Positions 7,405-15,439 of a stretch of DNA of 31,016 bases are shown here, piece after piece (position 1 is the stretch's first letter; each line of letters starts with the position of its first letter). Both the position numbers and the translations under genes were made by a program. Source of the stretch: Mesostigma viride (taxonomy: Eukaryota; Streptophyta; Mesostigmatophyceae; Mesostigmatales; Mesostigmataceae); contig RPFO01001545.1 in the NCBI GenBank assembly GCA_009746045.1, forward strand, positions 1 to 31,016. The letters run 5' to 3'. Under the pieces are notes generated by a model, which was given only the letters and a program-made list of their open reading frames with translations, ran no database searches and was not told the DNA's origin.

Positions 7405-8445
7405 TCACGCGAACGGCTCGGGGAACACGATGCCGTACACCTCCTCCATGCGGTCCCTGTACAGCTTCACGAACGCGTCGGCGGGGGTCAGGCGGTTGCG
7501 CCACCAATCCTCCGCGACGACGTTCGAGACGATGTCGTCGTCCTCCTTCAGCGGCAGGACGTTGACCAGCCAGAACAAGAAGTCCCACGCGGGGTCCGTC
7601 AGGATGTTGCGGGACACGCGGCACGTGACGCGGGACCTGTCCGCCTCGTAGGGCTGCACGCTGAACCACAACACGAACGCGGGCTTCTCGTGACCGGATA
7701 TCCGGAAGCGCAGGCTCGCCGTGTACGGCAGATAAAACTCGTTGTCGACCGAAACCCTCATGGCTCCCTTCGCGGGCGCCTCGGGGGACCTGCCCTCGTC
7801 CGGCATGAGTCCCAACAGCACGCGGCCCGCGAAGTCAGCCGTGACGGGATAGCTGTACACGCTCTTGCCCGCGAAGGGACTCGCGGATCCGTCCCGGCCC
7901 GTCTCGGCCGCGACCTCGGTGCTCTTGGCGTCCACGATTTTCACGCTGTGCACGTGCTGGAGGTGCGCGTGGTCCAAGAGGTTCTCCATCACGATCATCG
8001 GGTGCGCGCCCACGAACGTCGAGTACGAGAACGTCCTGTACCCGCCGTCCTCGAACTCGGGCATCGTGGGCGGAGTCGAATCCCCGTCGCCCACGCCGGC
8101 GTTCACCCACACCAGGTCCGCGTCCTCCTTCGCGTCCAGATAGTTGTCGGCGTTGTTCTGCTCGCCCCAGTACATCCCGTGGTACGCGCATCGGACGTAC
8201 CCGTCCTCCACCCTGCACTTGTGGGACAACCGCGCCCCGCGGTGAGGACACGCGTTCCTCACGGCGAGCGTCTCGCCCCTCCGCTTGTGGGCGTACAGCA
8301 GGATCTCCTCATTGTACACCTTGGTCAGCTCCGTCGATCGGGGCTTGCGTCCCACGCACACCCACTTGTCCGGTTGCTCGTTCGCCGCCGCGCGGGGTCC
8401 GCGCCCGGCCGGCGCGACGAGACAGGCGCGCACCGCGGAGGCCAT
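7405..8445 (-). CDS. Rieske [2Fe-2S] non-haem iron oxygenase
   Basis: 346 aa. The Rieske cluster ligands are visible: CPHRG (Cys66, His68) and CAYHG (Cys86, His89), 17 residues between pairs. The catalytic mononuclear iron site follows as ENLLDHAHLQHVH, giving the D-x2-H-x4-H triad (Asp158, His161, His166). All catalytic residues are present, so the enzyme should be active if supplied with electrons. Overall layout resembles pheophorbide a oxygenase/chlorophyllide oxygenase-type and bacterial ring-oxygenase Rieske proteins; the substrate cannot be told from sequence. The first 25 residues are Ala/Arg-rich without acidic residues until Glu23, like an organellar transit peptide. TATAATAG stands a few bases before the ATG. 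It is probably a captured host metabolic gene. Confidence 0.85.
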   Translation of the reverse strand: MASAVRACLVAPAGRGPRAAANEQPDKWVCVGRKPRSTELTKVYNEEILLYAHKRRGETLAVRNACPHRGARLSHKCRVEDGYVRCAYHGMYWGEQNNADNYLDAKEDADLVWVNAGVGDGDSTPPTMPEFEDGGYRTFSYSTFVGAHPMIVMENLLDHAHLQHVHSVKIVDAKSTEVAAETGRDGSASPFAGKSVYSYPVTADFAGRVLLGLMPDEGRSPEAPAKGAMRVSVDNEFYLPYTASLRFRISGHEKPAFVLWFSVQPYEADRSRVTCRVSRNILTDPAWDFLFWLVNVLPLKEDDDIVSNVVAEDWWRNRLTPADAFVKLYRDRMEEVYGIVFPEPFA

Positions 8446-8452
8446 GGCTTTC

Positions 8453-8459
8453 TATTATA
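8453..8459 (-). promoter_or_regulatory. Proximal TATAATA element of the Rieske gene
   Basis: On the reverse strand TATAATA ends 7 bp before the ATG at 8445, the same core and spacing as TTATAATA before 1983. Confidence 0.5.
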
Positions 8460-8622
8460 GGCCGAGAAATTGTGGAGGCCGCTCGGAGCGACCCACTCCC
8501 GGTTCGGGCGTGAGGTTGTTAACCACCGCAGATTGCCCACGTCGGTTTGGAGATTGGCCTCCGTCGCCGAGGCGCTCGTCCACCGGAAATTCGTTATCTA
8601 TTTCGATATCAAAACACCTCGC

Positions 8623-9243
8623 ATGGGGTCAAAGATCCTGGACCTCGACCCCCAAGAGGATGTATGGAAAGGAAAAAAGGAATTCGGTTACCATGGAAAT
8701 TGCTATACGTGCTTGTCCGGTTGTTATATGCAAGATAGGGGCGTAACACCAGTGTGGGATTTCATAAAAACACTGGGAGGCTGGGAGACTGAGAATTACT
8801 ACCGCGGGGGGGGAGAAGCGCGATTTTGCTATTCACCCTATGCGGGGAAGGTGCTGCGCTTGCTGCGGGACAACTTCACCGAGGGCAGAGACTACAAAAT
8901 AGACGAGCGTATAGCAAAGGAGTGGGAAGTCCTCAAGGCGTCAAGTTTCGAGGTCGAAAATTGGCACTCTAGCGGCAGTAGACAGGATAAAGTCAAGAAA
9001 AAGGCCGAAGAGATCTATCGAATCTGCACCCGCAGCCGCATGACCACCGAATGCTGTTTCAAGATGGTCGCTCATCTTGTCACCGATATCGAATCCTTCG
9101 GAGTCATCAAGATACACACGGTGCATAAGTTAGGAGAGGTGATGGAGGCGCTGATCGCGAGGATAGAAGCCTTGGAGGCTCGCGAACGGGCTCCGCGACC
9201 GATCACCCCCCCGCTCATCGACTTATCCTCGATCCTTGAATGA
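8623..9243 (+). CDS. Hypothetical protein of lower GC content
   Basis: 206 aa from ATG 8623, chosen because an AT-rich promoter-like tract (about 8589-8617) immediately precedes it; the open frame extends upstream to 8470. It has an early Cys pair region (YHGNCYTCLSGCYM), then VWDFIKTLGGW and FTEGRDYKIDERIAKEW. The latter faintly recalls MSV199/BRO-type accessory domains, but I do not call it. A C-terminal coiled coil (VMEALIARIEALEARE) ends in a Pro-rich tail. Base composition is clearly less GC-rich than the flanks, suggesting recent acquisition. It is divergent from the Rieske gene. Confidence 0.55.
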   Translation: MGSKILDLDPQEDVWKGKKEFGYHGNCYTCLSGCYMQDRGVTPVWDFIKTLGGWETENYYRGGGEARFCYSPYAGKVLRLLRDNFTEGRDYKIDERIAKEWEVLKASSFEVENWHSSGSRQDKVKKKAEEIYRICTRSRMTTECCFKMVAHLVTDIESFGVIKIHTVHKLGEVMEALIARIEALEARERAPRPITPPLIDLSSILE

Positions 9244-9297
9244 CCCCCCCAGGTCGGGTGTCGCGAGACCCGTGTCAGGATTGCGCCATCGGACCCG

Positions 9298-9756
9298 TCA
9301 GACGGCCACGACGCCGCGCACGACCACCGCCATCTCGAGGACCCCGGGCGGCACGCACGCGTTCGCGTGCGCCCCGGGCCTCCACATGTCCGCCAAGCAG
9401 TCGTACGTCTCGAACCCCAGGGCGGCGCAGCACACGCGGATCTTCGACATGAAGTGCCACGGGATCTCGTTGCCGTCGTCCGACCACAGCAGCAAGTAGC
9501 GCATCGGCACGAACGGGTCGTTCGAACGCAGCGACTCGCACAGGTCCGAGAACCCCAGATGCCACCTCGACACCTCGCGCACGGCCCACAGCGCTTTAAG
9601 AGGCGACTCGCTGTACACCAGGTTCCAGCGAGGGGGGAAACCGGACCGCTCGGACGCCACCAAAAAGGCGTGCAGTTCCTTGGCCGACGAGTGGTCCAGC
9701 GGGGGCGCCGCGACGGGCGCGTCCGCCGACTGGGCGGTCGACGGGGCCGGGCGCAT
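9298..9756 (-). CDS. Hypothetical protein
   Basis: 152 aa. The N-terminus is Ala/Pro-rich. The core holds PPRWNLVYSESPLKALWAVREVSRWHLGFSDL, RYLLLWSDDGNEIPWHFMSKIRVCCAALG and a C-terminal VLEMAVVVRGVVAV strand. It looks globular and well folded but matches no family I recognise. It converges on the 8623 gene (stops about 55 bp apart) and is divergent from the LamG gene at 9857; an AATAAAA-type element at 9814-9823 between them could serve both. Confidence 0.5.
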   Translation of the reverse strand: MRPAPSTAQSADAPVAAPPLDHSSAKELHAFLVASERSGFPPRWNLVYSESPLKALWAVREVSRWHLGFSDLCESLRSNDPFVPMRYLLLWSDDGNEIPWHFMSKIRVCCAALGFETYDCLADMWRPGAHANACVPPGVLEMAVVVRGVVAV

Positions 9757-9813
9757 CCGGTCGGACTTCAGTACCCCGCGAGAAATTCGCGCACGGTCGG
9801 CCGCGACGCGGAC

Positions 9814-9823
9814 AAATAAAACC
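9814..9823 (+). promoter_or_regulatory. AAATAAAACC promoter element of LamG gene 1
   Basis: AAATAAAACC about 35 bp before ATG 9857, in an otherwise GC-rich divergent intergenic region. It may also act leftwards for the gene starting at 9756. Confidence 0.4.
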
Positions 9824-9856
9824 GCGGCTTTCTATCAAGACACACGCGCGCGTATC

Positions 9857-10962
9857 ATGTCGTGCGAGGAATTGGGAGTCTCTAGGTCCCGCGCGGTGTT
9901 CGCCAACGAGGTGAGAGGGGACGACGCCGAGGACGCGACCGTCAAGACCCTCACGGTCGCCGCGTCCGAGAGCGTCGTGTTGCGTCCGGGCGCGGCCCCC
10001 GGCAGCGTCGTGGACGTGGACGGCGACGCGATCGTGCGCGGGACCCTGACACTTGGCGACGTCGCCGCGAGCACGGGCGCGCTGTCCGCGTCCGACTTCT
10101 CGGGGTCGTACTGGCACCTCGAGGGCGGCCAGCTGCTGCTGACCAGGACGATCGCCGCGGCCGACCGACTGGCGCCGGGTACGACCGTCGCCTTGTCCTC
10201 GCTGGCCTCCGGGGCGGACACTTATCGATGGGAGTTCACGGCCGGCGGGGGGAGCACCGTCGGCTCGCCGCAAAAAACGTTCGACCTTCAATACGCCACG
10301 GTCGAAAACGGGGTCCTCAAGGCGGGCACCGCCCAGGTGACGGGTCTCGGGCTGCCGTCCTCCTTCACGATCGTCGTCAAGGTCATTCCCCGATACGACC
10401 TCTCCGCCCCCGCCGGGAATTTCGACCTGTTCGGCTACAAGACCGTCGGGCTCCGGGTGGCCAACCACGGGTACGTGGTGCTGCGGGACAACGTCAGCAA
10501 CGACTCGGGCACGGGCGGCAAGCTGAGCGGGGTCGCGGTCAACACCGAGCCCTTCGTGGCCGCGCTCACGGTGAGCGGCACGACGGCCCGCATCTACATC
10601 GACGGGGCGCTGGCGGTAACCTCCACGAACGCGTCCCTCGGACCCACCGACGCGCTCTCCCTCTCGGGGGGCGCGGACGCGGAAGGCGTGTGGTACGACG
10701 ACCTCCGCGTGATCGCCGGCACGGCCCTGACGGACAAGAACGCTATGCTGTACGGATGGCGCGAGATGTACGCCGCACCGGAGACCGTGACGTACGGCTT
10801 CCGGGTCGCCAACGACGAGAGCCTGCAGCTCGTGAAGCGCGGGGCTCCGGCGCGGCCGTCCGGGCGCTGGGCAATCCGGCGCCGTGCACCGTCACGGGCA
10901 GCAACGATCTGGGCGCGATCGCGGACGGAACCGCCGACGTGGTCACGCAGAGCTCGAATTAA
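9857..10962 (+). CDS. LamG-like jelly-roll protein 1, C-terminus frameshifted
   Basis: The N-terminus (CEELGVSRSRAVFANEVRGDD, then VKTLTV...VDVDGDAIVRGTLTLG) resembles trimerising beta-structure of phage and virus fibres. A beta-rich concanavalin/LamG-like domain follows, with FTIVVKVIPRYDLS, ARIYIDGALAVTS and VWYDDLRVIAG. It is followed by DKNAMLYGWREMY and FRVANDESL, nearly identical to the next gene. After about 10840 the frame that keeps homology is another one, ending at TAA 10960-10962 with GAIADGTADVVTQSSN, matching GAIANGTARVLARYSN of the paralogue. So the gene needs one indel or a programmed shift in the cgcggggct run. Probable virion surface or fibre protein, perhaps glycan-binding (inference). 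Confidence 0.65.
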
Positions 10963-11003
10963 TCTGTCCGCCCCGTTGAGAAGCGGCCGAGCGTCCGGCC
11001 GAG

Positions 11004-12032
11004 ATGTCCGCGACCCCGTGCGAGGAGCTGGGAGTGTCCCGAACCCGCGAGATCCGCGCCAACGAGGTGCGCGGCGACGACGAGGAGGCCGCGACCGTCA
11101 AGACCCTGACCTTGACCGCGCCCGAGAGCGTGGTGCTTCGTCCGGGCGCGACCCCGCACGCCGCGGACGTGGACGGCGACGCGATCGTGCGGGGCGGATT
11201 GAGCGTTGGCGCGGCGTCCGTCGCGACCGGGGACGCGGCCGAGGGAGCGTATTGGCACTTCGACGGCGGCCAACTCGTGTTCACGCGACAGTTCCCCGCC
11301 CCCGTCACGGTGCCGGGGACGGCGGTGTCCGTCTCGTCGCTGGCCAGCGGGGCGGACACGTACCGCTGGGATTTCGACGAGTCCGCGGAGAGCGCGACGG
11401 GCGCGCCCGCGAAATCGTTCACGATCGACGGCTCCCCCGCTCCCGTAGAGGACGGGGTGCTCAAGATCACGAACTCGTCCGGGGTCGTCTACAACATGCC
11501 CGCCGGGACCTTCACGTTCGCGGTGAAGGTGATCCCCCGCCAGGACCTGTCGACTCCCACGTCACTATCGCACAAGGAGCTGATCGAGTACGGGTACGCG
11601 GACGTGAGGGTGCGGAAAACCGACGGCCTGCTCCAATTCTACGACGGCAACTCGCTGTTCTCTACCACCGCGACCGTCGGCGATCAGCCTTTCCACTTGG
11701 CCATCACCAACCAGGGGTCGAGTTTCAGGGTGTACAAGGACGGCGACCTGGTCGGAAGCTCCGAGGACAGCTTTATCGCGTTCGGCGCCGCGTGGGTGCG
11801 GTTGAATCCGGGGTACTCGGGGTGGAGCTTGTGGTTCGACGACGCCCGTTTCATCCAGGGGTCGGCCGTCGCCGACAAGAACACGCTGCTGTACGGATGG
11901 AAGGAGATGTACGGACCTACCGAGGCGACGTACGGTTTCCGGGTGGCCAACGACGAGAGCCTGGAGTGGGTGAAACCGCGGGGCGCGATCGCGAACGGGA
12001 CCGCGCGCGTGTTGGCGCGGTACTCCAACTGA
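11004..12032 (+). CDS. LamG-like jelly-roll protein 2
   Basis: 342 aa and intact. It is a tandem paralogue of the gene at 9857, sharing CEELGVSR, ANEVRGDD, VKTLT, VDGDAIVRG, SSLASGADTYRW, VKVIPRxDLS, LLYGWKEMY, TYGFRVANDESLE and the C-terminal tail. The central strands (LLQFYDGNSLF, PFHLAITNQGSSFRVYKDGDLVGS, LWFDDARFIQG) are typical of LamG/concanavalin-like lectin folds. Only 41 bp separate the two genes, so they may be cotranscribed. The strand-forming middle differs most between copies, as expected if the binding surface diversifies. An AATAAA at 12173 is a plausible 3' signal. Confidence 0.7.
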   Translation: MSATPCEELGVSRTREIRANEVRGDDEEAATVKTLTLTAPESVVLRPGATPHAADVDGDAIVRGGLSVGAASVATGDAAEGAYWHFDGGQLVFTRQFPAPVTVPGTAVSVSSLASGADTYRWDFDESAESATGAPAKSFTIDGSPAPVEDGVLKITNSSGVVYNMPAGTFTFAVKVIPRQDLSTPTSLSHKELIEYGYADVRVRKTDGLLQFYDGNSLFSTTATVGDQPFHLAITNQGSSFRVYKDGDLVGSSEDSFIAFGAAWVRLNPGYSGWSLWFDDARFIQGSAVADKNTLLYGWKEMYGPTEATYGFRVANDESLEWVKPRGAIANGTARVLARYSN

Positions 12033-12172
12033 CGACCGCCGCGGAAATCCTAGCTAGCTACATAATAGGCCGCGAGTGCATCCCAGCTACATAGGCCGCG
12101 AATGATCGTGAATGCATGGGATCGATACTCCGGTCACGGACCGTTACGAACAAGTCCATAAAGCCTTTTATT

Positions 12173-12178
12173 AATAAA
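12173..12178 (+). terminator. AATAAA-like polyadenylation signal
   Basis: AATAAA inside an AT-rich stretch about 140 bp after the LamG 2 stop. Confidence 0.35.
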
Positions 12179-12287
12179 CCTTCCGTCTTATTCAAACCCA
12201 TTGAAGGAATCATCGCGCGCTCGATCATCGATCCGAGTTCAACGCATTCCACGCGGGACTAGAAAATCCATGCAGTCACGACGGCGT

Positions 12288-12755
12288 TCACCGCGTCTCC
12301 CCCGCGTCCTCGGACGCGCGCGTCGGCGCAATCGCGGACGCCCCTCCGGAGATCGCCATCGGAGACCTCGCCGGGCCGGGCACGGACGTGGGACGGATCC
12401 GTCGCGACGGCGCTTTTTTCCACGCGCCGGCGTCCCTGTTCATGGCGGCCTCCATCGTCACCCTTTCGGCGACCGGCCCGTCCCACCACGCGGCGGTCCG
12501 GTCGCACATCTCGATCTCCCTCCGGATCGAGAACAGCTCTTGTCGCCTCGCGGACGTCTCCTCGTCCGTCGCGAACAGGTCCGTGCACTCCAGCCAGAGG
12601 CGCCGTTCGTTCAAGTCCTTCAGGAGCTTGGCGTTGTCTTTCGCGGCCCGGATCATGTTCGCAGGTGCGCGGCGGGCGTCCGGGAAGGCCGCGGGCCACG
12701 ACGGGGTGTACACGGGGCGATCCATGGCACCGTCAGCGGCAAGACTGGCGGACAT
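12288..12755 (-). CDS. Hypothetical helical protein
   Basis: 155 aa from ATG 12755; a longer reading would need a TTG start. The middle (residues about 35-100) is predicted helical and charged: NMIRAAKDNAKLLKDLNERR, then LFATDEETSARRQELFSIRREIEMCDRTAAWW. The tail is Arg/Pro/Ser-rich and may be disordered. A reverse-strand TATATA at 12877-12882, about 120 bp upstream, fits the box-plus-leader promoter class. No family recognised. Confidence 0.5.
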   Translation of the reverse strand: MSASLAADGAMDRPVYTPSWPAAFPDARRAPANMIRAAKDNAKLLKDLNERRLWLECTDLFATDEETSARRQELFSIRREIEMCDRTAAWWDGPVAERVTMEAAMNRDAGAWKKAPSRRIRPTSVPGPARSPMAISGGASAIAPTRASEDAGETR

Positions 12756-12876
12756 GGCGGACGTCTTTTTTGGCAAGAGGACACTCGGACAAGTCTCGTG
12801 TCCGGCACTGGTTCGGGTTTCGTGGGGTTGGGAGGATCGGGATGGCGAGATGGGGTCTCCCTCTCCCTCGGCCGCT

Positions 12877-12882
12877 TATATA
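12877..12882 (-). promoter_or_regulatory. TATATA box upstream of the 12755 gene
   Basis: Reverse-strand GGTATATAAG context in GC-rich sequence, about 120 bp before the ATG at 12755. Confidence 0.45.
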
Positions 12883-13041
12883 CCCGGAATCCCGCCGTGA
12901 CGATTCGCGGGAGGGGGCGCGGCGCTCTGTCCACGGATTGGAGGATACTACCGCGCGCGCGTGCACCCCTCCTGATCCACCCTCCTCGACCCCTATTTTT
13001 GACCCCCGAAACCCCCCTTCCAGACCCCCAAAAAAGACCCC

Positions 13042-13139
13042 TGTTCCGGTGTTCCGGCCCACCCCCCCTGGGCCGGTATCATTCTGAAAAAAAACTTTTC
13101 CTGGGACCGAAATCCTTCGTTTCGGACTTAGCCGATTTC
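13042..13139 (+). repeat. Third copy of the palindrome arm core (98 bp, exact)
   Basis: 98 bp identical by eye to 13951-14048 and to the reverse complement of 14491-14588. It starts tgttccggtgttccggccca and includes an A8 run and ccttcgtttcggacttagcc. The roughly 90 bp before it (from about 12945) are also similar but diverged. It lies just beyond the stop of the RING-like gene. Confidence 0.9.
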
Positions 13140-13163
13140 ATCATCGCTCCCTTCCTCCCTCTA

Positions 13164-13679
13164 TCACTCCATCCACCGGCCCGCCACGAGCGCCACGATC
13201 GTGCGTTGGTCGCAGAAGCGGAAGTACGGCGCGACGAGGCGGCACGGCGGCTTGCGGAGGGACTTCACGCACAGAGGACAGTCCACCCCGTCACCCTTGG
13301 CCACTCCCGCGACGGCCGTGGCGCACGAGCCGCACACCGCGGCCGCGTGGACGTGCGACGCGCTCTCGGAGTGGGGGACGAAGGCCACGGAAAGGCGGTC
13401 CAGACACAGCTCGCAGCGGCACAACGTCCGCAGCGCGTCGGCGCCCTCCCCCGCCTCGCCGGCGGCGCGCTCCACCGCCCTCCGTACGAACTCGGGGACG
13501 GCGAACCACGGGTGGACGGACGGGGCGGACGGCGGACGGTTTTCCTTCCCTCTCGGATACGGCCTCTCGACACGCGGCGGCGGCCTCGGCGGACGCACGG
13601 ACGGGGTCGCGATCCTTTCGGACTCGCGGGACATCCGGACGTTGGTGATGTCCTCCATCGGGAACATGCAGGGCTCCAT
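13164..13679 (-). CDS. RING-like zinc-finger protein
   Basis: 171 aa from ATG 13679; the frame is open further upstream but the predicted TATA element lies at 13740-13745. The N-terminal half is Arg/Pro-rich. The C-terminal half carries CRCELC, then SHVHAAAVCGSC and DCPLC. The cysteine/histidine spacing matches a RING finger (C-x2-C ... H-x-H-x4-C-x2-C ... C-x2-C) with the third ligand being His rather than Cys, so it is RING-like rather than canonical. The family commonly acts as an E3 ubiquitin ligase; that role is inferred. The final helix (FCDQRTIVALVAGRWME) is hydrophobic. Confidence 0.6.
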   Translation of the reverse strand: MEPCMFPMEDITNVRMSRESERIATPSVRPPRPPPRVERPYPRGKENRPPSAPSVHPWFAVPEFVRRAVERAAGEAGEGADALRTLCRCELCLDRLSVAFVPHSESASHVHAAAVCGSCATAVAGVAKGDGVDCPLCVKSLRKPPCRLVAPYFRFCDQRTIVALVAGRWME

Positions 13680-13739
13680 GGGCGCGGTCCTCTCTATTGT
13701 TCGGCACGGGATTCGAGTGGGGGGGGCCACACGCGCGGG

Positions 13740-13745
13740 TTTATG
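13740..13745 (-). promoter_or_regulatory. CATAAA box of the RING-like gene
   Basis: Reverse-strand GTCATAAACCC context about 60 bp before the ATG at 13679. Confidence 0.4.
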
Positions 13746-13856
13746 ACTCCCCGTCCACAGCAAACGGGTCGACGACGGGCCGACGCGAGGACGCGACCCG
13801 ATCTGATCCGATCGGCGCGACGTGCTATTCACGGATTGGAGGGTACTTCCGCGAGT

Positions 13857-14668
13857 GGGTGCACCCCTCTCGTTCCACCCTCCCATCCCACCTTCTTTAC
13901 CCCTATTATTGACCCCCGAAACCCCCCTCCCCAACCCCTAAAAAGACCCATGTTCCGGTGTTCCGGCCCACCCCCCCTGGGCCGGTATCATTCTGAAAAA
14001 AAACTTTTCCTGGGACCGAAATCCTTCGTTTCGGACTTAGCCGATTTCGGCCTCTCCTCTTCCCCTCTCTCTCCCTTCCTTCCTTCCTCTCTCTCCATCC
14101 TTTCCTTCCCTCTCTCCCTTTCTCCTCTCCTCCTCCCTATATATCCATGGGGTACAGGGTTCTATTTATTTATTTTCCTAGAAATCAGTTTATAAAAAGA
14201 TACCGGAACCACTCTCCCGGAGATAGGGCATACAAGACGGTGTCCTATTCACGTCCCACGGTTAAATAGGACGAATAGCCGCCTATATATACCGTTCCTT
14301 GTCCCGGAGAGGGCGTGCCGGTATCTTTTTATAAACTGATTTCTAGGAAAAAAAAAATAAATAGAACCCTGTACCCCTGGATATATAGGGACCATCATCA
14401 GGGGAGAAGAGAGAGGGAGAGGAGAGAGAGAGGAGAGGGAGAGAAAAAGGAGAGGGAGAGAAAAAGGAGAGGGAGAGAGGTGAAGAGGCCGAAATCGGCT
14501 AAGTCCGAAACGAAGGATTTCGGTCCCAGGAAAAGTTTTTTTTCAGAATGATACCGGCCCAGGGGGGGTGGGCCGGAACACCGGAACAGAGGTCTTTTTA
14601 GGGGTCGGGGAGGGGGTTTCGGGGGTCAAAAAATAGGGGTCAAATAGGGTGGAACATGAGGGGTGCAC
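13857..14668. repeat. Long palindrome of about 0.8 kb
   Basis: Two inverted arms meet near 14262-14270. The strongest parts are 13951-14055 against 14484-14588 (105 bp, identical by eye) and 14134-14206 against 14318-14390 (nearly identical, including an A/T-rich stretch around tttataaa). Between these, the left arm has an almost pure C/T tract (about 14049-14135) and the right arm a G/A tract (about 14391-14483), partly complementary. Outer parts (13857-13950 and 14589-14668) are similar but diverged. The central 110 bp contains a nested pair gtcctatt (14242-14249)/aataggac (14265-14272). No gene is supported inside. Candidates are a replication origin, a hairpin-forming recombination site or a MITE-like element. 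Confidence 0.85.
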
Positions 14669-14750
14669 CACGCGCGCGAAGAGAGACGGACTACGGTTTC
14701 AGTGTCGTGTCGATTTGGCCCGCTGTCGGCCCGCCGTCAGCCCGACGTTC

Positions 14751-15263
14751 TCACGGGCGCCGCGCGGATGTCAGTTCCAGCAGGATGGCGAAGGTGTCCC
14801 CTCCGAGGTCCAGCAGGTCGTGGCGCGCCGAGGGCAGCGCGTGGATCTGCACCCGCACCGTGGACACGCTGGAGATGGGCGGGACGAACGCGACGATCTC
14901 GTCCTTGAGGTGCGGCGTGTACACCTCGACCCCGTTGGGCACGACGACGAAGTGCGACTTGCCGCCGTAGAACCGGTGGGGATGCATGGCCGCGTCCTCG
15001 GTGGCGGGGTCCGCGGTCGTCGCGGGCACGGCCGTCTGCACCTTGTCGACGTCTCGGTCGCCCAGGCGGAGCGAGACGGCGGTGGAGGATTCGGAGGTGG
15101 CGGGGATCTGGGCGTAGACGAGGCGGCAGGTCTCGACGTCCTTGAGCGGCGTGGGCAGGTGGAAGGTGTCGTATCCCTTCTTGTTGTTTCCGGTGACGAG
15201 CACCCTGTGGGTCGCGCGGGCGGGCGCCAGGAGGTCGGGGTTCGTGGTCAGGGAGGAGGACAT
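14751..15263 (-). CDS. Putative minor virion protein
   Basis: 170 aa from ATG 15263, chosen because a reverse-strand GTATCATTATAC element (15286-15297) precedes it; the frame is open further upstream. The layout is beta-rich: FHLPTPLKDVETCRLVYAQIPATSES near the N-terminus, a central MHPHRFYGGKSHFVVV, and near the end ISSVSTVRVQIHALPS and GGDTFAILLEL. The order 'PL-x-V-x(3)-L-x-x-A-x-IP' followed by a late 'isslstvrv...dtfailleL' recalls minor capsid proteins of large DNA viruses. The assignment is by pattern only. Its 3' end lies against the right arm of the palindrome. Confidence 0.5.
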   Translation of the reverse strand: MSSSLTTNPDLLAPARATHRVLVTGNNKKGYDTFHLPTPLKDVETCRLVYAQIPATSESSTAVSLRLGDRDVDKVQTAVPATTADPATEDAAMHPHRFYGGKSHFVVVPNGVEVYTPHLKDEIVAFVPPISSVSTVRVQIHALPSARHDLLDLGGDTFAILLELTSARRP

Positions 15264-15439
15264 CGCTGCCGGGACCGGCCGGGAGGTATAATGATACGGC
15301 AGATATTCTCCGACGGATCCGTCGTCCGGATGTAGGAATTTCGCTCCCACGCGTCCGCCGTGTGCGAACCGCCAGCTCGCGGAATGAGTCGCGCGATCCG
15401 ATCGCGATTATATGTGCGGACATTGTAACGGGACTCGGG

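Noticed and set aside
12201-14195. 664-residue plus-strand open frame over the RING gene and palindrome
   Set aside because: Low complexity, crosses repeats and two reverse-strand genes.
13857-14668. Insertion sequence or transposon with transposase
   Set aside because: No transposase-like frame between or beside the arms; could only be a non-autonomous element.
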